Assembly: GCF_907177275.1 (NCBI RefSeq)
Contig: NZ_CAJSLV010000092.1
Location: forward strand, 209,730-273,729
Direction: 5' to 3'
Source of the DNA: Actinacidiphila cocklensis
GTDB lineage: Bacteria > Actinomycetota > Actinomycetes > Streptomycetales > Streptomycetaceae
DNA: 64,000 nucleotides
Part shown: piece after piece, positions 53,594-62,279 of the stretch
Position numbering within the stretch: position 1 is the first letter of the stretch
How the letters are laid out: every line of letters begins with the position of its first letter
Program-made: the position numbers and the translations under genes
The notes under the pieces: model-generated
Seen by the model: only the letters and a program-made list of their open reading frames with translations
What the model was told of the DNA's origin: nothing
The model's database searches: none

Positions 53594-55879
53594 TTAGACC
53601 TTTGCGGCAAGCCCGTACGCCTCCGGCTCGGGCCCGCCGCCGGCGGCGGCGGCGGTCGGCACCGCGCGCTGCCCGGCCTCGGGTTGTACCGCCGCGAACA
53701 CACTGGTCGCCGGGTCCAGGATGTAGGCCTGCGCCTCTGCGACGTGGAAGTACATCCCGTGCAGTTGGAGTGCACCCTCCGACACCCGCCGGGCCACGCA
53801 CGGGTGGGCCATCAGATGATCCAGCTGCTGCATGACGTTGACCAGGCTGAGCCGCTCGTGGTCGTCGGCCACCGGCCGGTCGGCGAGGGCCACTTCACCG
53901 CGCCCCAGCCGGCCGATCCTGGACAGCCGGGCCAGACTCGGTCTGCCGTGCCGCAGCCAGCGTGCCAGCGGTGTCTGCGCGCCCGGCTCGTGGTCGGAAC
54001 CCAGTAGCGCCTGCATCGCACCGCACCCCGAGTGCCCGCACACCGTGATGCTGGAGACCCCCAGTACGTCCACCGCGTACTCCACGGCGGCGGCCACCGA
54101 GTCGCACGACGCCTCGGAACCCGGCGGCGGCATCAGGTTCCCGACGTTGCGCACCGTGAAGAGGTCACCCGGTCCGCTGGAGGTGATCATGCTGGTGACC
54201 AGCCGGGAGTCCGCGCAGGTGATGAACAGCTGGCCGGGCCGCTGCCCCTCGCGGGCCAGCCGCGCCAGCTCCTCGCGGACCAGCGGTGCCGTGTTGCGCT
54301 GGAAGGCGCTCACCCCGCCGATCAACTGCCCGCCGCTGGTGGCCGGCACCGACTCCGACCGGGTGCAGTGGTGGTTGCGCCACGGCGTCCACGGGCGGCA
54401 GGCGTGCGCGCTGACCGGCTCGCTGACTGCCCGTCCGGCACCGTCGCCGAACACCGCCCGGCCACCGCGCGACCTGTGCCGCGCGCACCAGCCGCGCAGC
54501 GCCTCGTACGCCGCGTGGTCCATGAACGACCCGTCCAGCTCCACCACGGCGTTGGCCCCGTCCGGCACCTGGCCGAACGCCCTGGTCAGCCTGGGTACCG
54601 CCAGGAACGTCAACTGCCCGCTCACCCGCACCCGGTGGCAGTTCGGCTCCTCGGTCACGGTGACCCGGGTACGGGTCAGCCTCTGCAGCGACAGGAAGAC
54701 CGCCACCGCTCCGCCCGCGGCCACCCCTTGCAGCACCCCGAAGACAACGACCGTGCCCAGCGTTGCCGCGTAGACGGGGAATTCGCGGTGCCGCTGGATG
54801 TGCCGGATGTGCGCGAAGCTCACCATGCGCACCCCGACGAGCATCACCAGCGCGGCCAGCGCGGCCAGCGGGATCGCTTCGAGCACGCGGCCCGCCGCCC
54901 CCGCGCACAGCAGCACCCACACCCCGTGCAGCACGGTGGCCCGCCGACTCCGCGCGCCCGCCTCCACATTGGCCGAGCCGCGCATCGCGCCGCCCGCGAT
55001 CGGCAGCCCGCCGAGCAGACCCGACAGCACGTTGGACGTGCCCTGGCCCAGGAGCTCTCGGTCCAGCTTCGCCGGGGCGACCTGGGCGCCGGCCTGCCGC
55101 TTGGCCTGCAGCGCGTCCACCGCGACCGCCGACAGCAGGGACTCCATGCTCGCCACCAGGGTGACCGTGAGGACCACCGCGGCGACCCCGAGGACCGGCC
55201 CCTCCGGCAGCGCGGGCAGCGCCGGTGTCCGCCAGGAGGGCAGCTCGACCCGCGGCACCGACAGGCTCGCGGCTGCCAGCGTCGCCAGTGCCACCGCGGC
55301 CAGCGGCGCGGGGATCTTCCGCAGCGCCTCGCCCGCCCGGCCTCTGAGCCGGGGCCAGCCGAGCAGCACGACCACCGTGATCGCGCCGATGAACGGGGTG
55401 GCGGGGTGGCTGTCCATCAACTGGTCCGGCAGGGCCGCGATGTTGTCGACGGTCGAATTCTGCGGGCTGCCGCCGAGCACGACGTGCAGCTGGCCGATGG
55501 CGATGACCGTACCGATGCCGGCCAGCATGCCGTGCACGATGGCCGGGCTGACCGCGAGCGCGGCCCTGGCCACCCGCAGCACCCCGAGCAGCAGCTGCAC
55601 GAGGCCGGCGAGCACGGTGATGGCGCAGGTGGCCCGCCAGCCGTATCTCTGGACGAGGTCGGCGGTGACCACCACGAGGCTGGTGGCGGCACCGCTGACC
55701 TGGAGCGGAGCACCGCCGAGCAGGCCGGCGACGATGCCGCCGACGGCGGCGGACACCAGGCCGGACTGGAGGGGGGCGCCGGTCGCCAGCGCGATGCCGA
55801 GCGACAGGGGGACAGCGATCAGGAAGACCGTGATCGAGGCGGACAGGTCGGATCGGTGGAGGTTTCTGCGGAGTCTCAT
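53594..55879 (-). CDS. SulP anion transporter fused to a beta-carbonic anhydrase
   Basis: This 761-residue protein has a SulP/SLC26 transport domain (about 1-420; FLIAVPLSLGIALATGAPLQ, LSGLLGGLPIAGGAMRGSAN). A STAS-like region (about 440-530; VRVSGQLTFLAVPRLTRAFG, VVELDGSFMDHAAYEALRGW) follows. A C-terminal beta-carbonic anhydrase has zinc ligands in FITCADSRLV and VCGHSGCGAMQALLG. Bicarbonate transport coupled to CO2 hydration is the expected role. ATG 55879 follows GGAGACGGGAA, so the longer frame to 55942 is not used. It is divergent from the lipoprotein gene. Confidence 0.93.
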   Translation of the reverse strand: MRLRRNLHRSDLSASITVFLIAVPLSLGIALATGAPLQSGLVSAAVGGIVAGLLGGAPLQVSGAATSLVVVTADLVQRYGWRATCAITVLAGLVQLLLGVLRVARAALAVSPAIVHGMLAGIGTVIAIGQLHVVLGGSPQNSTVDNIAALPDQLMDSHPATPFIGAITVVVLLGWPRLRGRAGEALRKIPAPLAAVALATLAAASLSVPRVELPSWRTPALPALPEGPVLGVAAVVLTVTLVASMESLLSAVAVDALQAKRQAGAQVAPAKLDRELLGQGTSNVLSGLLGGLPIAGGAMRGSANVEAGARSRRATVLHGVWVLLCAGAAGRVLEAIPLAALAALVMLVGVRMVSFAHIRHIQRHREFPVYAATLGTVVVFGVLQGVAAGGAVAVFLSLQRLTRTRVTVTEEPNCHRVRVSGQLTFLAVPRLTRAFGQVPDGANAVVELDGSFMDHAAYEALRGWCARHRSRGGRAVFGDGAGRAVSEPVSAHACRPWTPWRNHHCTRSESVPATSGGQLIGGVSAFQRNTAPLVREELARLAREGQRPGQLFITCADSRLVTSMITSSGPGDLFTVRNVGNLMPPPGSEASCDSVAAAVEYAVDVLGVSSITVCGHSGCGAMQALLGSDHEPGAQTPLARWLRHGRPSLARLSRIGRLGRGEVALADRPVADDHERLSLVNVMQQLDHLMAHPCVARRVSEGALQLHGMYFHVAEAQAYILDPATSVFAAVQPEAGQRAVPTAAAAGGGPEPEAYGLAAKV

Positions 55880-56133
55880 TTCCCGTCTCCTTCGGTGGGC
55901 GGCGGGACTCGGTAGCGCAGTGTCATCACTCGCTACGCTCAAGAGCCGGTAAATGAACAGTAATGGCTCGAATGCGGAGAGTGAAGTCCAGAGGTCGGAT
56001 CGGGCGGTTATTTACTGCTATCGAGTGATTCAGCAGATGAACGGGCCGGTCGCTTCGGCCACGCCTCGTGACCGTGTCAGCTTGGGGTCAGCTTGTGGCC
56101 ACCCGCGCCGACCCTCTGCGATGCGAGGTACGA

Positions 56134-57537
56134 ATGCACTCCGTGCGCAAGACGCCGACCCTCGTCGCCGCAGGCGCCGCGGCCGTCGCCCTGGCCCTGG
56201 GGGCGACGGCTTGCGCCTCGGGCACCGACGGCCGCCGCGGTTCCGACGGCCCCGGCGGTCCCGGAGCCGAGGCGGCGCCCCAGGTTCCCCGCGTGCTGCG
56301 GGCGATCGGCGACGGCTCCACCGCCGACGCCGGACCGCAGCCGCGCCAGCCGGTCTTCCACCGGCTGCGCCCCGGCGAGAAGCCCCCGCAGTTCGTGGTC
56401 TTCTCCTGGAACGGCGCCGTCGAGGACTCCCAGCGCCTGCTGTCCGAGGTCCGCGGTGCCGGCGAGCACAACGGCGCGGCGATGACGTACTTCCTCAGCG
56501 GGACCAGCCTGCTGCCCGCCGACCGCAAGGACCTCTACGCACCGCCGCGGCACCCGCGCGGCACCTCCGACACCGGTCTCACCGACCGGGCGACCATCGC
56601 CGACACCCTGCACGAGCTGCGGCTCGCCTGGGCGGACGGCAGCGAGATCGGTACGTACTTCAACGGCCACTTCTGCGGCCAGGACGGCGACGCCGCGGAC
56701 CAGGCGGCCGCAGCGGGCGCCGCCGCCGGAGACGCCGCCGACAGCGGCCCCGGCTCCTGGACCCCCGAGGAGTGGGCGGCCGAGATCCGGCAGGCGCAGG
56801 ACCTCACCCAGCACTGGAAGACCAACGCCGGCCTCACCGCGCTCGATCCGCTGCCCTTCGACTATCCGAAGGCCGTCGTCGGCGGACGCGCCCCTTGCCG
56901 TACGGACCCGGCGGGGCTGCCCCCGGCGGCGAAGGCGGCCGGATTCCGCTACACCGCGGACCCCTCGGGCCAGCCGCAGATCTGGCCCTCGCGCACCGAA
57001 GGCCTGTGGCACTTCCCGCTGCAGGACATCCCCGTTCCCGGCCGGGACGTCGAGACGCTGTCGACCGACGACGGATTCCTGTCGGTCCAGTCGGGCACGC
57101 CCGACAAAGGGAGCGCGGACCAGGAGCAGTACGCCGAGTGGGGCGGGCAGATGCACGACGGCCTGATCGCCGGCTTCGACCGCGCCTACCACGGCAACCG
57201 CGCACCGCTCGTCATCGGCAGCCACCTGGAGTCGTGGAACGGCGGCATCTACCTGAAGGCCGTCGAGGACACCATCAAGGAGGTCTGCGGACAGCAGGAC
57301 GTGCGGTGCGTGTCGTTCAAGCAGCTCGCCGACTGGCTGGACCTGCAGGACCCGAAGGTGCTCGACCGGCTGCGCGGGCTGGACGTCGGGCAGGCACCCA
57401 AGGGCGGCTGGGACGCCTACCTCCGCGGGGCGCCGACCAGGCCGGCCGCCCCGGCGGCCCCTGCGTCGCCGGCCGCTCCCGCGGCGCCCGGCTCCCCGGG
57501 TGCGACGTCCGAGGCGGTCAGGCCGGACGGGCGCTGA
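56134..57537 (+). CDS. Lipoprotein, polysaccharide deacetylase-like
   Basis: This 467-residue protein has a lipoprotein signal (VAAGAAAVALALGATACASG; the Cys is the lipidation site) and a flexible Gly-rich linker. The domain resembles the NodB/polysaccharide-deacetylase barrel: FVVFSWNGAVEDSQRLLSEV, AAMTYFLSGTSLLP, EIGTYFNGHFCG and APLVIGSHLESWNGGIYLKA. The usual Asp-Asp metal pair is not obvious (SWNGAVED at that place), so activity is uncertain. A Pro/Ala tail follows. ATG 56134 gives the proper signal peptide. Its last 20 bases overlap the convergent MinD-like gene. Confidence 0.75.
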   Translation: MHSVRKTPTLVAAGAAAVALALGATACASGTDGRRGSDGPGGPGAEAAPQVPRVLRAIGDGSTADAGPQPRQPVFHRLRPGEKPPQFVVFSWNGAVEDSQRLLSEVRGAGEHNGAAMTYFLSGTSLLPADRKDLYAPPRHPRGTSDTGLTDRATIADTLHELRLAWADGSEIGTYFNGHFCGQDGDAADQAAAAGAAAGDAADSGPGSWTPEEWAAEIRQAQDLTQHWKTNAGLTALDPLPFDYPKAVVGGRAPCRTDPAGLPPAAKAAGFRYTADPSGQPQIWPSRTEGLWHFPLQDIPVPGRDVETLSTDDGFLSVQSGTPDKGSADQEQYAEWGGQMHDGLIAGFDRAYHGNRAPLVIGSHLESWNGGIYLKAVEDTIKEVCGQQDVRCVSFKQLADWLDLQDPKVLDRLRGLDVGQAPKGGWDAYLRGAPTRPAAPAAPASPAAPAAPGSPGATSEAVRPDGR

Positions 57538-58552
57538 CCGGCTCCGGCCTCAGGTCCTCCGCGAGCGCGGGGGCGCCGAGCGCGGTCTCGTCCAGGACGA
57601 AGCCGGGGTCGATCTGGGTCGCCAGATCGGCCCCGGTCTTCGCGTTCCCCCAGCTCTCCGCGTTCCTGCGGTGGAAGTGCGCCATCTGCCGGGTGTAGCG
57701 CGCCCAGTCGCGGCGCCCGTAGGCGGCGTCGACCCGCTGGTGCATCGTGTCGAGGGCCTGCCGATTGGGCTGCTCCAGCAGTGCGAAGCGCGGCGGGCGG
57801 CCCTTCTCCATCGCGCGCACCCAGTCCGAGTGCCCGACGGTGGCCAGCAGGTCGTCGCCGACCTCGTCGCGCAGGAAGGCAAGGTCGTCCGCGCCCTGGA
57901 CCTTGTTGCCGATCACCGCGAGCGCGACGTCGAAGTCGCGCGCGTAGTCCCGGTACTGCCGGTAGACGGCGACGCCCTTGCGGGTCGGCTCCGCCACCAG
58001 GAAGGTCACGTCGAAACGGGTGAACATCCCGGAGGCGAAGGAGTCGCTGCCCGCGGTCATGTCGACGACCAGATACTCGTCCCGGCCGTCCACGAGGTGG
58101 TTCAGATACAGCTCCACCGCCCCGACCTTGGAGTGGTAGCAGGCGACCCCGAGGTCGGACTCGTTGAAGGGCCCGGTCACCATCAGCCGCACGGAACCGT
58201 CGTCGAGCGCCACCGGGCGGGCGCAGGCGGCGTGCACCGGATCGCCCTCGCCGCCGGTGAGCCGCAGCAGGCGGGAACCCGAGCCGGGCGGGGTGGTCTT
58301 GATCATCGTCTCGGCGGAGGCGATCCGCGGGTTGGCGCCGCGCAGGTACTCCTTGATCTCCGGCAGGTGCGCGCCGAGCGCGGGCAGCGCGGCCGCCTCT
58401 TCCTCTGGGAGGCCGAGTGCGGGGCCGAGGTGCTGGTTGATGTCCGCGTCGACGGCCACGACCGGGATGCGGGCGGCGGCGAGATGGCGGATGAACAGCG
58501 AGGACAGCGTGGTCTTGCCGCTGCCGCCCTTTCCGACGAAAGCGATCTTCAT
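57518..58552 (-). CDS. MinD/CooC-like P-loop ATPase
   Basis: This 344-residue protein has a deviant Walker A (MKIAFVGKGGSGKTTLSSLF), VVAVDADINQHLGPALG and EYLVVDMTAGSDSFASGMFT. It also has FLVAEPTRKGVAVYRQYRDY, LAVIGNKVQGADDLAFLRDE and a helical C-terminus. It falls with SIMIBI ATPases such as CooC and nitrogenase-type maturation factors that insert metal or move partners. The client is unknown; no nickel enzyme is nearby. ATG 58552 fits exactly, although the frame remains open far upstream, antisense to the Fic-like gene. Confidence 0.8.
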   Translation of the reverse strand: MKIAFVGKGGSGKTTLSSLFIRHLAAARIPVVAVDADINQHLGPALGLPEEEAAALPALGAHLPEIKEYLRGANPRIASAETMIKTTPPGSGSRLLRLTGGEGDPVHAACARPVALDDGSVRLMVTGPFNESDLGVACYHSKVGAVELYLNHLVDGRDEYLVVDMTAGSDSFASGMFTRFDVTFLVAEPTRKGVAVYRQYRDYARDFDVALAVIGNKVQGADDLAFLRDEVGDDLLATVGHSDWVRAMEKGRPPRFALLEQPNRQALDTMHQRVDAAYGRRDWARYTRQMAHFHRRNAESWGNAKTGADLATQIDPGFVLDETALGAPALAEDLRPEPVSARPA

Positions 58553-58658
58553 GTTCGCCAAGCGTAGCCGGATGGTCACAGAGGATGAGTGTGCGGAGTG
58601 GGGAAGGCCACTCGATCGTGGTCGATTGCCCTGTCGCGCGGTGCGTAGGGTCGTGGGC

Positions 58659-59519
58659 ATGGCTACGAACGCTGATCCGTCCGCCGCCCAGGGGCTGTCC
58701 ACCGACCCGATGGTCGTACTGGGGACGCTGTCCGGCGTGCCCGAGGCCGTCGACGCTGTCCGGGAGGCTGTGGACAAACTGTATGGGCACCGGGTGATGC
58801 GCCGCCGGTCGGACGAGGTGACGTCCGAGGCGGCGCTGCGCGGGGCACGCGGGTCGGCCGCGCTGGCCGGTGCCGACTGGTCGCTCGAGGAGGTCCGCAG
58901 GCGCACCGACTTCTCCGCGGACGACCAGGCCCGTACGGTCGGCGCGGCGCTGCGGCTGACCGCGGAGGCCGGCCAGCTGCTCGGCGTGTGGCGCCGTTCA
59001 CCGATGCAGGCACTGGCCAGGCTGCATCTGGTGGCGGCGAGCGGTGCGGCTGTGGACGACACGGTCGGGCGGCCCAGGGTCGCCGGTGAGCCTGTGGACG
59101 AACCGCTGGTCTCGGTCGCGGAGATCGATCTGCCGGAGCCCCCCGAGGTCAACGCCAGGCTCGACGGTCTGACCGCGCTGCTGCTGGCCGGCACCGCGGC
59201 GCCGGCGCTGGTGGTGGCGGCGGTCGTGCACGGCGAACTGCTGTGCCTGCGTCCTTTCGGCTCCTTCAACGGCCCGGTCGCACGGGCCGCGGAGCGCATC
59301 GTGCTGGTCGGCAGCGGCCTGGATCCGAAGTCCATCTGCCCGGCCGAGGTGGGATACGCGGAATTGGGCAAGGCCGGCTATCTGCGGGCGCTGGAGGGCT
59401 ACGCCTCGGGCACCCCTGAGGGCATGGCGGAATGGATCGCCCACTGCGGCCGGGCACTGGAGTTGGGTGTACGCGAGAGCGTGGCGGTCTGCGAGGCCCT
59501 GCAGCGCGGCGCCGCCTGA
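58659..59519 (+). CDS. Fic/DOC-fold protein with degenerate active site
   Basis: This 286-residue protein follows the Fic fold. TSEAALRGARGSAALAGADW at the N-terminus corresponds to the inhibitory-helix region, where the usual S-x3-E-G reads S66-A-A-L-A70-G71, and a helical core follows. LLCLRPFGSFNGPVARAAER (198-209) aligns with HPFxDGNGRxxR at the same spacing. The catalytic His is Arg198, the acid is Ser202 and the phosphate-binding Arg is Pro206; Pro, Phe, Asn, Gly and the last Arg remain. AMP transfer is therefore unlikely. ATG 58659 follows TAGGGT by seven bases, a leaderless pattern. Confidence 0.75.
   Translation: MATNADPSAAQGLSTDPMVVLGTLSGVPEAVDAVREAVDKLYGHRVMRRRSDEVTSEAALRGARGSAALAGADWSLEEVRRRTDFSADDQARTVGAALRLTAEAGQLLGVWRRSPMQALARLHLVAASGAAVDDTVGRPRVAGEPVDEPLVSVAEIDLPEPPEVNARLDGLTALLLAGTAAPALVVAAVVHGELLCLRPFGSFNGPVARAAERIVLVGSGLDPKSICPAEVGYAELGKAGYLRALEGYASGTPEGMAEWIAHCGRALELGVRESVAVCEALQRGAA
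58769..59101 (-). other. Three DnaA boxes inside the Fic-like gene
   Basis: TGTGGACAA at 58769-58777 is an exact reverse copy of the Streptomyces DnaA box TTGTCCACA. TGTGGACGA at 59051-59059 and 59093-59101 are one-base variants (TCGTCCACA). All three share one orientation. They lie in coding sequence, so part of the signal may come from Val-Asp codons. Confidence 0.5.
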
Positions 59520-59885
59520 GCGCTCGCTCCTGTACGCGGGCGGGACGGCTGCCGTACGCCCGCGGTGCGAGGTTCGTGCTGTGGCCGGAAAGTTTTGCGG
59601 CGGCACCCGGTGGGTGCCGCCGCTGGCATGTCCGCCGGGTTACCAGTGCGTGCTCGAATTCTGCCGATCAGGTCGGGGACTTCGCCCGTTACCTGGTGCG
59701 GCTGGCCCGGTTGGCGGGTCGGCTACGCGTGGGTGCCCGGTTTTCATGCTCGGTCCGTGGGGCCAACTGCTGTGAACTCGGTCTTCCTCTCGGAACTCCG
59801 TGGTCTCGCGGGCCGCTACGTCCTTTCTACCGCCGACCGGCCGGTAGTGGAACCCCTGGCTGTGCTTCTTTACTTTCAGGTCGAA
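59520..59885. other. Intergenic region between converging genes, hairpins only
   Basis: No gene is supported. An inverted repeat CGCGGGCG/CGCCCGCG (59535-59542 and 59557-59564) lies 15 bases after the Fic-like stop. A stronger hairpin follows at 59597-59623, and the rest, to the end of the HAD gene, is AT-richer unassigned sequence. Confidence 0.5.
59597..59623. terminator. Perfect 12-bp hairpin between converging genes
   Basis: GCGGCGGCACCC (59597-59608) pairs with GGGTGCCGCCGC (59612-59623) around a three-base loop. It lies between the rightward Fic-like gene and the leftward HAD gene, and TTTT adjoins its left side. Confidence 0.7.
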
Positions 59886-60707
59886 TTACGACATAACAAC
59901 CGGTCGGCGCCGTCGGGCCGCCAGCCAGACCAGACCCGCGGTGGCGGCCGCCGCGCCCACGGCTGCCGCGGCCAGCACCGGTCCCGGCGGCATCGACAGC
60001 GACGGGATGCGCTGGTTCAGCCGCACGGGACGGCTGAAAGTGAGCACCGGCCATTCGCGCGCGGCGGCCTCCCGGCGCAGCGCCCGGTCCGGGTTGACCG
60101 CGTAGGGATGGCCGACCGACTCCAGCATGGGGATGTCGGTCACCGAGTCGCTGTAGGCGAAGGACCGCTCCAGGTCGTAGCCCTCCGAGTGGGCCAGGTC
60201 CTCGATCGCCTCGGCCTTCGCGGGGCCGTAGACGTAGTGCTCGATCTCACCGTTGTACGCGCCGTCCTTCACCACCATCCGAGTGGCCACCACGTGGTCG
60301 GCGCCGAGCATCTCGCCGATCGGCTCGACCACCTCGGAGCCGGAGGCGCTGACGATGACGACATCGCGGCCGGCGGCGTGGTGCTCCTCGATGAGCGACG
60401 CTGCCTCGTCGTAGATGATCGGGTCGATCAGGTCATGCAGCGTCTCGGCGACGATCTCCCGTACCTGCTGGACATTCCAGCCGCGGCAGAGCTCCGAGAG
60501 ATATTTGCGCATGCCTTCCATCTGGTCGTGATCTGCGCCACCGACCAGGTACACGAACTGGGCATATGCGGTGCGCAATACCGCTCGCCTGTTGATGAGG
60601 CCGCCCTGGTAGAAGGATCGCCCGAAGGCGAGCGTGCTGGACTTGGCGATCACGGTCTTGTCGAGATCGAAGAAGGCCGCGGTACGCGGTGGCAGGTGGT
60701 TTTCCAC
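59886..60707 (-). CDS. HAD-IB family phosphatase with C-terminal membrane helix
   Basis: This 273-residue protein has HAD motifs AAFFDLDKTVIAKSSTLAFG (nucleophile Asp), VVIVSASGSEVVEPIGEML (motif II), a Lys in YVYGPAKAEAIEDLA and SFAYSDSVTDIPMLESVGHP (motif IV). This is the SerB/CicA-like IB group, often acting on phospholipid or phosphoserine-type substrates. A membrane helix (GPVLAAAAVGAAAATAGLVW) and an Arg tail end the protein. GTG 60707 (VENHLPPRTAAFF) is preferred since TATGCT lies six bases upstream; ATG 60731 and 60794 are alternatives. It neighbours the tad/ssd locus, as in other streptomycetes. Confidence 0.87.
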   Translation of the reverse strand: MENHLPPRTAAFFDLDKTVIAKSSTLAFGRSFYQGGLINRRAVLRTAYAQFVYLVGGADHDQMEGMRKYLSELCRGWNVQQVREIVAETLHDLIDPIIYDEAASLIEEHHAAGRDVVIVSASGSEVVEPIGEMLGADHVVATRMVVKDGAYNGEIEHYVYGPAKAEAIEDLAHSEGYDLERSFAYSDSVTDIPMLESVGHPYAVNPDRALRREAAAREWPVLTFSRPVRLNQRIPSLSMPPGPVLAAAAVGAAAATAGLVWLAARRRRPVVMS

Positions 60708-60854
60708 GGGATGAGCATAGGCAACCACCATTCGGCGTAAGGCCAGGCGCGTGGGTTTGCTCTGGAAGGCCATCGGGTACACCATGGAAGTCACGGATCG
60801 TTCGCGACCGTGCTAACCCGGTCTGGCTCCTCCCCCCCCGAGTCGGACCGTGGG

Positions 60855-60889
60855 GACGACCCCCGCTCTCCCCCCCGGCGGGGGTCGTC
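60855..60889 (+). terminator. Terminator-like hairpin without an upstream gene
   Basis: GACGACCCCCGC (60855-60866) pairs with GCGGGGGTCGTC (60878-60889) around an 11-base loop. It lies about 150 bases upstream of the leftward HAD start and 280 bases before ssd, so it ends no annotated message. Confidence 0.6.
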
Positions 60890-61045
60890 GCATGTCCGGA
60901 ACCGTTTTGGCGCTTCCGCGGGGGTCGTGTGCCGTACTCGCCCATGCCGGTCTCCTTCGCGCGTGTGCGGGTTCTGATGGCTACGACGCGTGACGGTCCG
61001 TAATCGTTGCCCCCTCGGCGTGAAGTCACTCGTGTGGGTGGCGAG

Positions 61046-61072
61046 TTATCCACAATCACCGAGTTGTCCACA
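61046..61072 (+). other. Pair of DnaA boxes
   Basis: TTATCCACA (61046-61054) and TTGTCCACA (61064-61072) lie in the same orientation, 18 bases start to start. The first is the E. coli consensus, the second the preferred Streptomyces form. The position is intergenic, upstream of ssd. Confidence 0.75.
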
Positions 61073-61169
61073 GATTTCCGACCAAGATCATCTCAATTCC
61101 CGCTTCTCGCCCCAAGCTGATCTCAGCGACGCACGCCGTGCTCGCATCTGAAGCGACGGGGGCAGAGAA

Positions 61170-62279
61170 ATGTTCGGATCCATCACGCCCGAACCACCGC
61201 ACGCCACGGGCGAGCGCGCGGGCGGACCGCTGATTGTCACCGATGACGAAAGGCTCCTCGACGACCTGCTGCGCCTGTGCGCGGCCGCCGGTTCAGAACC
61301 GGAAGTCGTCTTCACCGCGCCGCCGCGCGCGTCGAGTTGGGACAGCGCCCCGCTGGTCCTGGTGGGCGCCGAGGCGACCGACCGGGTCCGCGGGGCGGCC
61401 CGCCGCAAGGGCGTCCTGCTCATCGGGCGGGACCTGGACGACTCCGAGGTGTGGCGCAGAGCGCTCGACATCGGGGCCGACCACGTGCTGCTGCTGCCCG
61501 ACGCCGAGACCTGGCTGGTCGACAGGATCGCCGACATCGCAGAAGGCGTCGGCCGGCCCGCCCTGACCATCGGGGTGGTGGGCGGCCGCGGAGGCGCCGG
61601 CGCCAGCACGCTGGCCTGCGCCCTCGCCGTCACCTCGGCGCGGGCCGGCCGCCGCACCATGCTGATCGACGGTGATCCGCTCGGCGGCGGCCTCGACATC
61701 CTGGTCGGGGCCGAGCGGAGCGGCGGGCTGCGCTGGCCCGACCTCGCCGACTCCCGCGGCCGGGTCAACAGCGGTGCGCTGGAGGAGTCCCTGCCGCGGC
61801 TCGAATCGCTGAGCGTTCTCAGCTGGGACCGCGGGGACTCCGTACTCATCCCCGCGCAGGCCATGAGGTCCGTCCTCGGCGCCGCCCGGCGGCGCGGCGG
61901 GGTGGTGGTCGTCGACCTGCCGCGCCGGGTGGACGACGCGGTCGCCGAGACGCTGGCGCAGATCGACGTCGGCCTGGTGGTCGTCCCTGCCGAGTTGCGT
62001 GCGGTGGCGGCCGCCACCCGGGTCGCGGCGGCCGTCAGCATGGTCCTCAAGGACCTGCGGGTGGTGGCCCGCGGCCCCTTCTCCGCCGGGCTCGACGACC
62101 GCGAGACGGCCAGGCTGGTCGGACTCCCGCTGGCTGGTGAACTGCCGCTGGAGAGCAGGGCCGTCGACGCGCTCAGCGGCGGCGGGCCACCGGGTTCCTC
62201 CGGGCGCGGACCGCTCGCCCGCTTCTGCACCGCCTTCCTCACCCAGGCTCTGGCCGGTGGCGGGAGCGTGCCGGTATGA
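61170..62279 (+). CDS. ssd: Septum-site-determining protein Ssd (CpaE/MinD-like)
   Basis: This 369-residue protein has a receiver-like N-terminal domain (about 1-125) and a MinD/CpaE ATPase domain. The loop GVVGGRGGAGASTLACALAV has an altered Walker A: the Lys is replaced, giving GGAGAST. TMLIDGDPLGGGLDILVGAE and VVVVDLPRRVDDAVAETL follow. This matches the actinobacterial Ssd/Rv3660c group encoded beside tad genes, linked to septum placement and to pilus-like machinery. Weak or absent ATP hydrolysis is expected. ATG 61170 begins MFGSITPEPPHATGERAGG. Its stop overlaps tadA by four bases. Confidence 0.9.
   Translation: MFGSITPEPPHATGERAGGPLIVTDDERLLDDLLRLCAAAGSEPEVVFTAPPRASSWDSAPLVLVGAEATDRVRGAARRKGVLLIGRDLDDSEVWRRALDIGADHVLLLPDAETWLVDRIADIAEGVGRPALTIGVVGGRGGAGASTLACALAVTSARAGRRTMLIDGDPLGGGLDILVGAERSGGLRWPDLADSRGRVNSGALEESLPRLESLSVLSWDRGDSVLIPAQAMRSVLGAARRRGGVVVVDLPRRVDDAVAETLAQIDVGLVVVPAELRAVAAATRVAAAVSMVLKDLRVVARGPFSAGLDDRETARLVGLPLAGELPLESRAVDALSGGGPPGSSGRGPLARFCTAFLTQALAGGGSVPV

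Larger units (their letters stand above)
60708..61169. other. Intergenic region with an orphan terminator and two DnaA boxes
   Basis: No protein gene is supported in these 462 bases. They hold the leftward HAD promoter, poly-C runs at about 60831 and 60870, a strong hairpin (60855-60889) not behind any gene, two DnaA boxes (61046-61072) and the ssd promoter region. An unrecognised small RNA ending at the hairpin is possible. Confidence 0.5.
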
